A DNA stretch of 64,000 nucleotides from Pseudomonadota bacterium (GTDB lineage: Bacteria; Desulfobacterota; Desulfobulbia; Desulfobulbales; Desulfocapsaceae), in contig JAHIUA010000024.1 of NCBI GenBank assembly GCA_018817385.1, positions 62,001 to 126,000 of the forward strand. Reading direction: 5' to 3'. Both the position numbers and the translations under genes were made by a program. Below, in pieces: positions 1 to 9,472 of the stretch. The notes below the pieces were generated by a model that was not told where the DNA came from, did no database searches, and was given only the letters and a program-made list of their open reading frames with translations. Each line of letters starts with the position of its first letter. Position 1 is the stretch's first letter.

Positions 1-1
1 G

Positions 2-2179
2 CGGAAAATCAGACCAGCGGTGCAATATGTTCATCAAAAAAGAACTCCTTTGACATGTTATGAGATCGGTGTTCTTGGTGTCTTTTACCGAATCATTCAG
101 CCTGTTTTTTACCAAGGCTCGTATGTCGGCGTTGTCGAATTGGGATTCAAGGTGCATAGTGTTCTGGAATCTCTCAAAAAACAGATTTCTGATCCTTTAG
201 CCACCTATTTTGTGGCGGATAGATGGCAAAAGATGGCCAAGTCTCTGGAGTATGAGTCTCTTCCTTTTGGCAAATACATCATAAACAGTCATAATGATCC
301 TTTTTTCAAACAACTCCCTCCTGACCTTGATATTTTAGCGGAGAATGTGCGCTTAACCATTGCCGGCAATGCGTATCTGTTGCATGCCTACCCAGTTTTT
401 ACAGACTTTCAGGGAAAACCAATTGGTGGGTTTGTGGTGATGCAGGATCTCTCCCAGGCGCTCATAGCCAAAAAAACATTTATTATTCAATCTGTTGCTT
501 TTTCCTGCTTGTTGCTGGCAATCTCATTGGTCGTTCTTTATCTCAGTTTTGGTAAAATAATTGACAAGCTTGAGCTTTCCCGGGCCAGTCTGAAAAAAAC
601 GGTTGTCAAGCTTGGTATGGAGGTTGATGAACGCAAACAGACGGAAATGCAACTCTCTAAAAGTAAAAAGGAGTGGGAAAGAACCTTCGATGGCATTGGT
701 GATATCGTCACTATCATGAATGGTCAGCTCCAGATTCTCAAGGCCAACCAGGCAGCGTATAGATTGCTCAATGCTGAACCTGGCACCTTGATTGGCAAAT
801 TCTGTTATCAGGTGTTTAATAACCGATTGTCTGCCTGCATTGCTTGTCCCGGTATTGATACTATAAATAACTGCATGGTAAGCTCCTCTGAGATTGAACA
901 TCAGTATCTCGGGAAAAGCTTTTTGATAACCACTTCTCCTGTTCCTGATGAACATGGTGAATTTACGCATATTGTTCATATCGCTAAAGATATTACCGAG
1001 AAAAAAGAGCTTGAAACTAAATTGCGGCAAGCCCAGAAAATGGAAGCCATTGGTGCCTTGGCAGGTGGAATTGCCCATGATTTCAATAACATTCTGACAG
1101 CGATCTACGGCTATAGTCAATTGGCCATGCGGAAAGCAGGTGCTGACAGAAAGCTCGTTTATGACCTGAATCAGATTCACTCTGCCACTGAAAGGGCAAA
1201 AGATCTCGTGAGCCAGATCCTTACCTTCAGCCGTCAGACCGAGTATGCCAAAAGACCTCTGCAGATATCCCTTATTGTCAAAGAAGCTCTAAAGCTTCTC
1301 CGCTCGTCAATTCCCACTACAATTGAGCTTAAACAGAATATCGATGCCCAGGCTAACATCTTGGCCGACCCGACCCAAATTCATCAGGTTGTCATGAACC
1401 TTGCCACCAATGCCTACCATGCCATGATGGAATCAGGTGGCATTTTGGGAGTTTCATTGAAGGAAATCATCATTAATGGCAATGACATGATTACTGAAAT
1501 TAAAATGAGGCCGGGAAAATATATTTGTCTCGAGGTGAGTGATACCGGCTGTGGTATGGACAAGGAGACAAAGGAGAAAATCTTCGAACCCTATTTCACC
1601 ACTAAAGAGGTCGGCAAGGGGACAGGACTTGGCCTGGCAGTCGTTCATGGAATTGTCACTGATTGTAATGGCTATATAACTGTTTACAGCGAACCTGGCA
1701 AAGGTACTGCTTTTCTTTTGTATTTTCCAATTGTTGAAGGGGAAGCGGTTGATTGTTCGAACCAAGGAGTTGCAGAACCTGTCCGTGGTGGCAATGAACG
1801 AATTATGTTTGTTGATGATGAGGCGATTATTGCCAATCTTGCCTCTGAAGTTCTAAAAATATATGGCTATAAGATCACAATGTTCACCAACGCTGTGCTG
1901 GCGATGCAAGACTTTGCAACCCATCCAGACGAGTACGACCTCGTTATCACCGACATGTCCATGCCCATCATGACAGGCTTACAGCTTAGCCGGAAAATCA
2001 AGGAAATCCGCCCCGATTTGTCAATAATACTCTGTAGCGGCTACAGCGAAATAATCTACAAAGAAAAGGCTCTGGCACTTGGTATTAGCAGGTATGTCCC
2101 GAAACCCTTGATGATGGACCACCTGGCAAAGGTTGTCAGAGAAGTGCTTGATCTGGATAAGCCCTCAATAGATCAGTAA
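2..2179 (+). CDS. Hybrid sensor histidine kinase with PAS and C-terminal receiver domain (5' end cut by window)
   Basis: The reading frame is open to the window edge, so the true start lies upstream; the first start-like codon inside is GTG at 20 (residues counted from there, 719 aa). An extracytoplasmic Cache-like sensor segment comes first, then one visible transmembrane helix (about 153-176), a PAS domain (about 215-325), an H-box with [10 protein letters not shown] (phospho-accepting His near 353), an HATPase_c domain with GTGLGL, and a receiver domain whose acceptor Asp is near 645 (VITDMSMP). The layout is that of a membrane hybrid kinase that passes phosphate from His to its own receiver and probably on to an Hpt protein. 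The PAS region holds a CIAC pair and two further Cys (about 262-285); a redox or metal role is only a guess. No partner regulator is adjacent. Confidence 0.93.
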   Translation, partial: RKIRPAVQYVHQKRTPLTCYEIGVLGVFYRIIQPVFYQGSYVGVVELGFKVHSVLESLKKQISDPLATYFVADRWQKMAKSLEYESLPFGKYIINSHNDPFFKQLPPDLDILAENVRLTIAGNAYLLHAYPVFTDFQGKPIGGFVVMQDLSQALIAKKTFIIQSVAFSCLLLAISLVVLYLSFGKIIDKLELSRASLKKTVVKLGMEVDERKQTEMQLSKSKKEWERTFDGIGDIVTIMNGQLQILKANQAAYRLLNAEPGTLIGKFCYQVFNNRLSACIACPGIDTINNCMVSSSEIEHQYLGKSFLITTSPVPDEHGEFTHIVHIAKDITEKKELETKLRQAQKMEAIGALAGGIAHDFNNILTAIYGYSQLAMRKAGADRKLVYDLNQIHSATERAKDLVSQILTFSRQTEYAKRPLQISLIVKEALKLLRSSIPTTIELKQNIDAQANILADPTQIHQVVMNLATNAYHAMMESGGILGVSLKEIIINGNDMITEIKMRPGKYICLEVSDTGCGMDKETKEKIFEPYFTTKEVGKGTGLGLAVVHGIVTDCNGYITVYSEPGKGTAFLLYFPIVEGEAVDCSNQGVAEPVRGGNERIMFVDDEAIIANLASEVLKIYGYKITMFTNAVLAMQDFATHPDEYDLVITDMSMPIMTGLQLSRKIKEIRPDLSIILCSGYSEIIYKEKALALGISRYVPKPLMMDHLAKVVREVLDLDKPSIDQ

Positions 2180-2690
2180 GATATGCTTTAATCTGATTCA
2201 GATTATCGTTTGCTCTCTTTACCCGGCACAGCCTGCTCTACGATCCATGCCTCGCTGAAGTGGCACCTCATCCAAGAGTCTTCTGCCGGAGACTCCTTAT
2301 TTCCTCTCCTCTTGTGAATATTCTCCAACACATGGTGTTTAAGGTTACGGTCAAGGGATGTGATTTGATTGTGATAAAAAAACAGGGTGTTGTGACGAAA
2401 CTCGATTCTAAATCAGTAGAGGGCAGGGAGAGGATTGGGAATATTTTTTGAGATGAGATCGCTTCTTCCTTTTCCTGAATAGATAAATATGGCAGATGCT
2501 GGTAAAGATAATGGGGAAATTTGATGCCTAGGAGTCTGTCAAATTTGCAGCAGATTTATGTCTAAGTCCGACAGGCTCCTAGGTCTCGTTATGAGGAGCA
2601 GTGGCATCTTTTGCTAACCTCACCATAGCAGACGAGAGAGATGAGAGAAAAAGAGGTAAAGGAACAGGATGTGCAGATTCAGGAGGAAGA
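2180..2690. other. Intergenic stretch between kinase and membrane-protein gene
   Basis: No convincing gene. A 63-codon frame at 2260-2451 lacks a ribosome binding site and family features. The only clear structure is the inverted repeat at 2527-2583, annotated separately. Confidence 0.5.
2527..2583. repeat. Short palindromic element with CCTAGGAG ends
   Basis: CCTAGGAGTCTGTC at 2527-2540 is matched in inverted orientation by GACAGGCTCCTAGG at 2570-2583, 13 of 14 positions pairing, around a 29-nt loop. The arm resembles the ends of the elements at 23265, 56921 and the lone end near 13536, so it is probably the shortest member of the same MITE-like family. A terminator role is unlikely because no T-run follows. 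Confidence 0.65.
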
Positions 2691-3095
2691 ATGGCTGAGG
2701 TAGAAAAAGCGGAAGAGTTTGATCTCAACAGGCAGGGGAGGATTGGGGACCGCCCCTTCTGGGTGATGATCTTCTCCATCGTGATCAGGGCTGTGCACCA
2801 GGTGGGTGCGGCAGTCTGTCTGGCTTCTTTTCTCCTGGACGTGATGGACTGTCCCCCTGCCTTGTATCTTGGCATTGTCACCATAAGCGGAGTGGCGCTT
2901 ATGGTGACCGAGGGGATGAGGCACAGACAATTTTACCGGGAATTGTCGGGGTTGAGCACCGTTGTCAAGCTTATCCTGCTTGGTGCCGCCTATCATGGTT
3001 TTTTGCCGGCGACGGCGACGGTGCTGGCAATGTTCTTGATGGCATCAATCAGCTCTCATATGCCCAAGGTCTTTCGGCACAGGTTGTTCTATTAA
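2691..3095 (+). CDS. Small conserved-type inner-membrane protein, function unknown
   Basis: A 134-aa protein. The start is fixed by AGGAGGAAG directly before ATG 2691; the frame is open further upstream to 2601, but that part is Arg/Lys-rich and has no ribosome site. After a charged N-terminus (MAEVEKAEEFDLNRQGRIGD) come about three or four hydrophobic segments (roughly 22-45, 50-68, 85-103, 108-122). It looks like a small integral membrane protein; I do not recognise the family. It lies 40 bp before the AEC permease gene in the same orientation and may be co-transcribed with it. Confidence 0.65.
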   Translation: MAEVEKAEEFDLNRQGRIGDRPFWVMIFSIVIRAVHQVGAAVCLASFLLDVMDCPPALYLGIVTISGVALMVTEGMRHRQFYRELSGLSTVVKLILLGAAYHGFLPATATVLAMFLMASISSHMPKVFRHRLFY

Positions 3096-3134
3096 AGGGC
3101 TGGATACCTGTTCAGCTGTATCGGAAACCTTGTT

Positions 3135-4049
3135 ATGATCGTTTTAAACTCCCTTTTTCCTATCTTCGTCCTGGTTGTTCTGGGCAGTGTGCTCAAACGA
3201 TTCGACCTGACCAGTGACGCCTACCTGAAGACCTCGGATAAGCTGGTTTACTATATCTTTTTCCCGGTTCTCCTCTTCTGGAAGATCGGTGGGGCGTCTT
3301 ACAGTTCGGCAATAGACTGGAGATTTTGTTTTGCCGTTTTGCTGGCTCTGCTGATGATGTTTGTTATCAGCACCATCGTGATCAACCTGGGCTCAATTTC
3401 CCGCTTTAAGGCGGGCTCCTTTTCTCAATGCTGTTACCGGTTCAATACCTACATCGGTGTTGCTGTTATTCTCAACAGTCTCGGGGAGGAGGGTGTTGCC
3501 AGTTTTGGTGTGTTGATTGCCATTGTTATCCCGCTGATCAATGTTTTTGCCGTTTCAGTGCTTATCTGGTTTTCAGGTGAGGAAGTGGCCCTGAGCAAGA
3601 GAGTGCGTGCCGCCTTGCGGGCACTGGTGGCCAATCCCTTGATTATTGGCTGCTTGACCGGTCTGGTTTATGGCCGTCTTGTTGGTTATTTCCCTGTTTT
3701 TGTAGACAATTCCCTCCACCTTATGTCGATGGTTACCCTGCCGCTGGCCTTACTGTCAGTTGGCGGTTCATTGTCTTTCAAAGGACTGCAGAGGCATCTG
3801 CCTTTGTCGCTGTTGGCCGCTCTCCTCAAACTGGTCGTGTTGCCCATAAGCGGATTTGTGATTTTTAAGTCATTTGAGGTTACCGGAATTTCATTTAAGG
3901 TGGGCATGATCTTCTTCTGCCTTCCTGCTTCAACCTCGATCTATGTTTTGTCTTCCCAGTTGAACAGTGATACGGAGTTGGCCGCCTCGGCTATTGTGGT
4001 TTCAACGATCCTTTCCTTTATTTCCCTCTCCATCGCGCTGCTTCTCTGA
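3135..4049 (+). CDS. AEC-family permease (auxin efflux carrier-like)
   Basis: A 304-aa protein with about ten hydrophobic helices in the two five-helix halves typical of the AEC family (malonate/organic-acid-type transporters, Mem_trans). Recognisable stretches are the N-terminal LFPIFVLVVLGSVLKR, the central loop before NPLIIGCLTGL, and the second-half helix VGMIFFCLPASTSIYVL. Substrate is unknown; bacterial relatives move dicarboxylates or other small anions. Start at ATG 3135 has only a weak purine patch upstream (CGGAAA). The final codons and the downstream flank recur as a decayed copy at about 9123-9330, showing that this locus was once duplicated. Confidence 0.87.
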   Translation: MIVLNSLFPIFVLVVLGSVLKRFDLTSDAYLKTSDKLVYYIFFPVLLFWKIGGASYSSAIDWRFCFAVLLALLMMFVISTIVINLGSISRFKAGSFSQCCYRFNTYIGVAVILNSLGEEGVASFGVLIAIVIPLINVFAVSVLIWFSGEEVALSKRVRAALRALVANPLIIGCLTGLVYGRLVGYFPVFVDNSLHLMSMVTLPLALLSVGGSLSFKGLQRHLPLSLLAALLKLVVLPISGFVIFKSFEVTGISFKVGMIFFCLPASTSIYVLSSQLNSDTELAASAIVVSTILSFISLSIALLL

Positions 4050-4382
4050 GTTGTGGTCGATAGCTTGGACCACCTACAGCGCAGCAGGAATTGGTCTTCT
4101 CCTGCGGACCTCGGGCATTTGTTTATTCTTGAATTTTGTCCTCTTCTGCCCTCTTATGAATGGAGACAAGCATATTGACGTGTATAGCGACATGACTTAC
4201 GATATTGACTATACATTTCAAGCATACGATCACAAGAGCCCCTTTTTTCAACACGACGTATATCAGAAGTGGCATGAAAATTGGTCGCCAAAGGAGACTG
4301 AGTAGGTGCGCTTGAGCTTTTTTACCCGAATCACGGTTCGGAAACACAGAAACTTTCCCCCGTTATCATATAGGAGAAAAGA
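4050..4382 (+). other. Intergenic region before corA
   Basis: The first 80 bases are shared with the decayed copy at 9123-9330. A 49-codon frame (ATG 4156 to 4305) rich in His, Tyr and Asp is possible but lacks a ribosome binding site. A purine-rich site (AGGAGA) at the right edge belongs to corA. Confidence 0.4.
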
Positions 4383-5447
4383 ATGGCAAGATTCCTGAAA
4401 AACAAGGAAGCCTCTATGGGGCAGGTCCCTGGCGAACTGGTTTTTATCGGCGATCAAAAGGTGCAAGAGACAACTATCCGGATTCTTGATTATGATGAGA
4501 AGCACCTGGACGAACAATATCTACAGGATATCAAAGACGGTATACCTTATAAAGATACGGCGACAGTTACCTGGCTTAATATCTATGGTCTGCACGATAC
4601 AGAAGTTATCAAGTCAATTGGCAAGGCTTTCGGACTTCATGCCCTGATTCTTGAAGATATAAGCAATACCGGACAGCGCCCGAAGATGGAAGAGTTTGAC
4701 AACTATATCTTCTTTGTGCTCAAGATGATGCGCTATGACGAGGTTGAAGGAAAAATCCACAGTGAACAATTAAGCATGGTCCTCGGTAAAAGCTTTCTTC
4801 TCACCTTTCACGAACGACCCGCTGATGTCTTTGAACCCGTACGTGATCGAATCCGAAAACAGAAAGGAAGAATTCGTAAGGTAGGCATTGATTATCTGGC
4901 CTATGCGCTCCTGGACACGATTGTCGATAATTATATTTTCATCATAGAGCGCCTTGGCGAACAGATTGAAGAAATCGAAGATGAAATCCTTGAGAGTCCG
5001 ACACAGGACGTTCTCACTAAGATTAACAACTATAAGCGTGAAATGAACTACCTGCGTAAGTCTATCCGACCTGCTAAAGAGTTTGTTTTGCAGCTGAGCA
5101 GGCTTGATTCAGACCTTATCCAGGAACAGACCGCACCGTTTATCAAAGATCTCCTCGACCTTGTCAGTCAGGCTGTAGATGTCATAGACACCTACCGGGA
5201 AATGCTTTCCGACCATTTGAATATCTATAATACTGGGGTGAGCAACAGGCTGAATGAAATCATGAAAGTTCTCACCATTTTTTCGGCTATTTTTATTCCC
5301 CTTACCTTTATTGCCGGTATTTATGGCACAAATTTTGAGCATGTACCTGAACTGCATTATCGCTACAGCTACTTCATCTTCTGGGGGGTGATGCTGATGG
5401 TTGCCCTGGTAATGGTCAGGTTCTTCAAAGGTAAAAAATGGATATAG
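4383..5447 (+). CDS. corA: CorA-type divalent cation (Mg2+/Co2+) transporter with GTN in place of GMN
   Basis: A 354-aa protein with the long acidic cytoplasmic domain of CorA, the stalk helix, and two C-terminal transmembrane helices (about 292-312 and 325-347). The first helix ends in YGTNFEHVPEL; the family signature is YGMNF...PEL, so the Met of the selectivity-filter GMN motif is Thr here (residues 315-317). The rest of the motif environment is intact, as is the Lys-rich C-terminus (KGKKWI), so the protein looks functional. AGGAG six bases upstream supports ATG 4383. CorA proteins form homopentamers that import Mg2+ or related ions down the membrane potential; ZntB relatives carry GIN/GVN variants, so altered specificity is possible. 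Confidence 0.93.
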   Translation: MARFLKNKEASMGQVPGELVFIGDQKVQETTIRILDYDEKHLDEQYLQDIKDGIPYKDTATVTWLNIYGLHDTEVIKSIGKAFGLHALILEDISNTGQRPKMEEFDNYIFFVLKMMRYDEVEGKIHSEQLSMVLGKSFLLTFHERPADVFEPVRDRIRKQKGRIRKVGIDYLAYALLDTIVDNYIFIIERLGEQIEEIEDEILESPTQDVLTKINNYKREMNYLRKSIRPAKEFVLQLSRLDSDLIQEQTAPFIKDLLDLVSQAVDVIDTYREMLSDHLNIYNTGVSNRLNEIMKVLTIFSAIFIPLTFIAGIYGTNFEHVPELHYRYSYFIFWGVMLMVALVMVRFFKGKKWI

Positions 5448-5576
5448 GCAGCAATAATACAAAAACAATACAAAGATACTCGTTAAAAGACAGCGCTAAA
5501 GAAAATACTTTTTCTATCGGTACCTTGTAACAGAAAGGGATTACTGGTCTGCTCAATCTTGGAAAGGAGATCCGAA

Positions 5577-5807
5577 ATGATGTATTTCAAACTCATCCTG
5601 AGCCTTGTTCTGACCGGAACAGTCGTTCTTTTCGTTATCCAGAATATATCAGTGGTGGAGATCAGTTTTTTATTCTGGTCCTTTGCTATGTCTCGGGCCC
5701 TTCTGATTTTTTTCGTTCTGGCCATCGCTATTGTGATCGGCTGGTTGCTGCATGGATATTTTTCCCATCGCCGCAATTTGCCGGACAAACCATTGATCAC
5801 GTCATGA
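5577..5807 (+). CDS. LapA-domain (DUF1049) small membrane protein
   Basis: A 76-aa protein with two hydrophobic helices (about 4-26 and 38-62) separated by VVEISFLFWSF and followed by a short basic tail (SHRRN), the usual plan of LapA/DUF1049 proteins. In enterobacteria LapA acts with LapB to control LPS synthesis; many bacteria carry stand-alone copies of unknown role. Two ATGs in tandem (5577, 5580) follow AAGGAGATCC; either may be used. No LapB neighbour is present. It sits between corA and mscS in the same orientation. Confidence 0.82.
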   Translation: MMYFKLILSLVLTGTVVLFVIQNISVVEISFLFWSFAMSRALLIFFVLAIAIVIGWLLHGYFSHRRNLPDKPLITS

Positions 5808-5813
5808 AACAGT

Positions 5814-5978
5814 GTGGGGCGGGAGATATCTCAGCTTGTCATCGAAGACGAAACCAGTATTAAAATTTCTGATTTCTCCGTTCCCTCGAGAGACATGGCC
5901 GTCCAACAGTACCAGTTGCAGAGAATAGGAGTCTTCATGCTTTTATGGCGTAAACAACTTTTCAACAATCGGAGATAA
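5814..5978 (+). CDS. Possible small gene between the LapA-like and mscS genes, no known family
   Basis: A 54-codon frame starting at GTG 5814, six bases after the LapA-like stop, and ending in TAA at 5976-5978, just upstream of mscS. Composition looks protein-like (REISQLVIEDETSIKI..., then a hydrophobic/basic end ending QLFNNRR). Its last codons overlap the GGAG that serves mscS, which would allow coupled translation. There is no good ribosome site for the GTG and no recognised domain; it may be the tail of a decayed gene. Confidence 0.3.
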   Translation: MGREISQLVIEDETSIKISDFSVPSRDMAVQQYQLQRIGVFMLLWRKQLFNNRR

Positions 5979-5982
5979 CATA

Positions 5983-6858
5983 TTGATTGGTTTAATGGAA
6001 AGTCTGGTATCCCGTCTGAAGGAATATTTTGATCCCGAAAGGATAGGACCGATTCTGGCAGAACTTCTTGTGAAAATTATCATTGGTGCAATTGTACTGA
6101 CGGTTTTTTATCTGATCTGGTGGATACTGAAGCGTGTCGCAATACCAGGCTTGAAACGCCGTCTTGACAAGACCACTGCCGCCTTTGTTGAGACATTGAT
6201 AAAATTCAGTATCTTGAGTGTAGCCGTACTTGCCGCTCTCAGCGCAGCCGGTATCCAGACTGCAGCAGTCTTGACTTCTCTAGGCGTGGTTGGCCTCACG
6301 ATAGGCTTTGCAGCGCGTGATACACTTTCCAATATCATCTCCGGCATTCTTATATTCCTGGACCGTCCCTTCACTATAGATGACCTGGTAGAAATAGACG
6401 GGAACTACGGTCGAGTAGAGCGAATAACCTTACGTTCCGTGCGCATCATAACAAACGATGGCAAGATGCTCGCAGTTCCCAATACCGAAATCATGAACAA
6501 AACTGTCAGTTCCTACACGAATTTTCCTCACCTGCGTGTGGATATAGGCATTACCGTAGCGGTCACAGAAGACCTTGACCGTGTGCGCTTAATTTTGATT
6601 TCTCTGGTACAAAATGATCCCGACTACATGACCACCCCCTCACCCACCGTGGTAGTGACACAGCTCAATGATTACAATATTGTCCTGGAACTTCGTGTGT
6701 GGCTGAATGATGAACGTCAACATGTACAAAAGCGGCATCACCTGCGTGAGCAGGCATTTAAGACCTTGACAGCGGCTGGAATAGATATGCCTTTTGAAAC
6801 AATCCAGCTGGCTCCGCACCGGGTAACTGTCAAAGTCTCAGACAAACAAAAAAAATAA
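5983..6858 (+). CDS. mscS: MscS-family mechanosensitive channel
   Basis: A 291-aa protein with the MscS core: three N-terminal transmembrane helices (about 23-46, 62-84, 90-120), the last being the Gly/Ala-rich pore helix (LGVVGLTIGFAARDTLSNIISG), then the beta domain beginning RPFTIDDLVEIDG and the alpha/beta C-terminal domain. It opens under membrane tension to release solutes during hypo-osmotic shock. GGAG at 5971-5974 is 8 nt before TTG 5983 and 20 nt before ATG 5995, which favours the TTG start. It follows corA and the LapA-like gene on the same strand. Confidence 0.93.
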   Translation: MIGLMESLVSRLKEYFDPERIGPILAELLVKIIIGAIVLTVFYLIWWILKRVAIPGLKRRLDKTTAAFVETLIKFSILSVAVLAALSAAGIQTAAVLTSLGVVGLTIGFAARDTLSNIISGILIFLDRPFTIDDLVEIDGNYGRVERITLRSVRIITNDGKMLAVPNTEIMNKTVSSYTNFPHLRVDIGITVAVTEDLDRVRLILISLVQNDPDYMTTPSPTVVVTQLNDYNIVLELRVWLNDERQHVQKRHHLREQAFKTLTAAGIDMPFETIQLAPHRVTVKVSDKQKK

Positions 6859-7327
6859 CCGGAGAGACTGCTGGGTGAAATAACCTGCTTTTAGAACTTA
6901 CAGCCATTGCCTCATCTGCCGCCTTATGCATGGCTGTTTCTTGCAGTCACTGGATGTGCAGCGCGGGGGGTAACTTAAATGAAAAACACTGGAGTCTTGT
7001 GATGGCATCACGGCTAATGGAGGCTATTCTTTCTGAAGAGTACAGCAACTAAGTAATCGCGCTTATATCCCGGTATGAGTTACCAGTTTACTGGCTGACC
7101 TGCGAATGTAAAAAAAATATATCTTCAAGACGTGTTCACCCAGGTCCCCAATAATATCTTTTTTCAAAAATTCCTGCGCCGAAAACAGGGCTCTCGGACT
7201 GAGGGACTTGGACAGCACCTCCTCAGAAAACAATTTTCCTTTTCCATGACCAGTCGCGATGCTATAAAATCCGACACAGACCGCTAATCTCTGCCAAGAA
7301 TAAAAAACATTCAGGAGTATAACACAC
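6859..7327. other. Intergenic region between mscS and the CNNM-domain gene
   Basis: No gene can be supported. Short frames (for example 6979-7000) end after a few codons and the complementary-strand frame through here is mostly the shadow of the downstream gene. CAGGAG near 7313 serves the gene starting at 7328. Confidence 0.5.
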
Positions 7328-8335
7328 ATGCAGGATATTTTTATCTGGCTGGGGATACTGTTCTGCGTATCACAGTCTGCAATTTTTTCAGGTCTCAATC
7401 TCGCTTTTTTCAGTATCAGCAGATTGCGCCTTGAGGTTGAGAGTGCCAATGGCAGCAGGGCTGCCTCCAGAATACTGGCCATGCGCAATGATGGAAATTT
7501 CCTTCTGGCCACAATTCTCTGGGGAAACGTGGGTATAAATGTCCTGCTCACTCTGCTTTCAAGCTCAGTGCTGGCCGGAGTCATGGCCTTTCTTTTCTCG
7601 ACACTCTTTATCACCATTGCCGGTGAAATTTTGCCCCAAGCCTATTTTTCCAGAAACGCCCGTAAAATGGCCTCTGCCTTAAGTCCTGTCCTCAGGTTCT
7701 ACCAGATACTCCTCTATCCTGTAGCCAAACCATCAGCTATGGTACTTGATACCTGGCTGGGTGGAGAGTCAATCCATTTTTTTAAAGAGCGTGACTTGGA
7801 AGAGATGTTTCACCTCCATATCAAATCAGAAGAGACTGACATAGGCACCATGGAGGGACAGGGCGTTCTCAACTTTCTCGCCCTGGATGATCTCTTTGTG
7901 TGTGAGGAAGGCGAAAATATTGACCCGGAGAGTATTGTCATGATCCCATTTGACGGTACCCATCCTGTTTTCCCGGAAATAAAAAGAAATGCAGACGATG
8001 CATTCCTCAAACTCATTCAAACATCAGGAAAAAAATGGGTAATCCTGACAGACGAAAAAGGAGAAGCCAGACTGGTTCTGAATGCAGATGCATTCCTGCG
8101 GGATGCATTTTTTGGGAATACTCCTTTTACCCCTCTCCACCACTGTCACCGTCCCATCATGGTTACAGATCCAAACACATCGCTTGAAGATGTTATTATG
8201 CGTCTCCAGGTTATTCCCCAGAGGGAAGGGGATGACGTAATAGATGCCGACATCATTCTCCTCTGGGGAAACCAGAAGCGGGTCATTACCGGGGCCGACA
8301 TTCTGGGAAGACTGCTGCGAGGAATAGTGGCATAA
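7328..8335 (+). CDS. CNNM/CorC-type transmembrane protein (DUF21 plus CBS region)
   Basis: A 335-aa protein. The N-terminal half is a CNNM (DUF21) membrane domain of about four helices containing the conserved stretch ending in ITIAGEILPQAYF (a version of the family's E-(I/V)-xPK). It is followed by a cytoplasmic stretch (EEMFHLHIKSEETDIG..EGQGVLNFLALDD) resembling the linker into a CBS-domain pair, with a divergent CBS region to the end. The CorC_HlyC domain found in longer homologues is absent. CNNM proteins take part in Mg2+ export or homeostasis. ATG 7328 follows CAGGAG at a usual distance. Its place near corA fits a cation-related role. Confidence 0.85.
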   Translation: MQDIFIWLGILFCVSQSAIFSGLNLAFFSISRLRLEVESANGSRAASRILAMRNDGNFLLATILWGNVGINVLLTLLSSSVLAGVMAFLFSTLFITIAGEILPQAYFSRNARKMASALSPVLRFYQILLYPVAKPSAMVLDTWLGGESIHFFKERDLEEMFHLHIKSEETDIGTMEGQGVLNFLALDDLFVCEEGENIDPESIVMIPFDGTHPVFPEIKRNADDAFLKLIQTSGKKWVILTDEKGEARLVLNADAFLRDAFFGNTPFTPLHHCHRPIMVTDPNTSLEDVIMRLQVIPQREGDDVIDADIILLWGNQKRVITGADILGRLLRGIVA

Positions 8336-9122
8336 GGTATTTCTCCCCTTACCTTAAAATAAATCTGATCCCTTTTGTTCTGACCTGTTAACAGTGAGTA
8401 TGGACAGTGTCACTTGGGCCGCCAACAAACAACGTCCCTCAGACCCTAGACGTTGTCGGCGCCAAGTGAACCGCTTGGTGCGGCTATTTTTACGATTGGA
8501 TTTATCGGCCAAGGAGTCATATGACTCCGGCCCTTTTTCTCAAGCTGCTGCTTGAATTTATGGGTGGAGTACACCCGTCGCCCTGAATAGTTCAACAATG
8601 CCTAGCTCGATCCAGAAGACATTAAGGACTGGGGAGATGCTCTGTCCTTCCTGATTATTGCCCACAACGAAAGTAAGATAGTATCAATCGTGTTGAATGC
8701 CCAAACATAAAGGAAAGGACTCTGAGGTCCAAACCAACTTACAAAAGAGAAACTGAAGATTCTCATCAGCACTCAAATTATCTCAATGGCACGAATATTC
8801 GAAAACACACAGGCAGTAAGCCTGACCAGTAAACTCCTTTTCATATTTATGATTCATGGATCACAAATGGACTCCCAACCATTCGGAATAAGTGGAGTTT
8901 GTCAATTGTATTGACAGGAAGAGATACCGTCTTTTTCCGCTTATTGTGAGAACAAAACAGGGAAGGTGAAAAACAAACCGTATCCCTGAGATCCATTACA
9001 AAAAAAAATCAAATAATCTAACCATAAATTAATGAATTTTCATATGGATATGTTTATCTCTTTTAAAAGAAGAGCAACAGGGAATAGGCCCGAATTAACT
9101 CTTTAATACATGTCAGATTTGT
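8336..9122. other. Gene-free accessory sequence with decayed coding remnants
   Basis: No intact gene. A 51-codon Arg-rich frame starts at ATG 8400 and ends at 8555 without a ribosome site. Another frame (about 8606-8707) reads like the tail of a lost protein (LDPEDIKDWGDALSFLII) but has a stop just upstream. A small inverted repeat (TGTCAA...TTGACA) lies near 8899-8915. Bases 8968-9056 match 23006-23098. Confidence 0.45.
8968..9056 (+). repeat. Diverged copy of the sequence at 23006-23098
   Basis: Both copies begin with a GAAAACAAACCG-type motif, continue through an ATCCCTGA stretch and share TAACCATAAAT and a following ATATGG stretch in the same order and spacing. I estimate about three quarters identity by eye. 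It is non-coding in both places. Each copy is next to RAYT and DUF1566 debris, so it probably belongs to a larger duplicated and broken block. Confidence 0.6.
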
Positions 9123-9330
9123 GCAATTTTGTTTAAGGTGGAAATGATCTTTTTTCCCCTTTTTGCCTCAACCGTGGACTTTGTTTTGTTCTGCCAGTTG
9201 AAAAGTGGATATAGCTTGAATGGAATTGGCCGTTTCGACTATTGATGTTATAACGGTTCTGTCTAATATGTTGCTCTCAATCGGCCACCTTCTTTACGTT
9301 GTGATTGTCAGCTTGCAGCACGTACAAGTG
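9123..9330 (+). pseudogene. Decayed copy of the 3' end of the AEC permease gene and its downstream flank
   Basis: Translation from 9132 gives FKVEMIFFPLFAST followed by VLFCQL, against FKVGMIFFCLPAST and VLSSQL in the AEC permease encoded at 3135-4049. The correspondence runs on to a stop and past the end of that gene: the sequence before GGCATT near 9342 matches the flank around 4070-4120. Only about the last 50 codons are present, with stops and small indels. It is a truncated, non-functional duplicate. Confidence 0.75.
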
Positions 9331-9334
9331 CTGC

Positions 9335-9465
9335 ACCAATTGGTTCGGCATTTCTTAGAAGTCCCTTTTGGGCTTTGACAAGGGTCCTCTAAGGACTCAA
9401 TCACTCTTTTTGAAAAGCATTTGCCATGGAATTGGTATGTTGACCTGGTCTGTCCCCGTATTTCC
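9335..9465 (-). mobile_element. RAYT element remnant (leader side only)
   Basis: Contains the leader hairpin motif CTTAGAAGTCCCTTTT followed by AGGGTCCTCTAAGG and a degraded right end (TTGACCTGGTCTGTCCCC), matching in order the region upstream of the intact transposase (19886-20002). The transposase coding part is missing, replaced on the left by the AEC remnant. Confidence 0.65.
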
Positions 9466-9472
9466 TGTTTTC

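Noticed and set aside
3967-4305. A 112-codon frame overlapping the end of the AEC permease gene
   Set aside because: It overlaps a supported gene in another frame and the part beyond it has no ribosome site or family resemblance.
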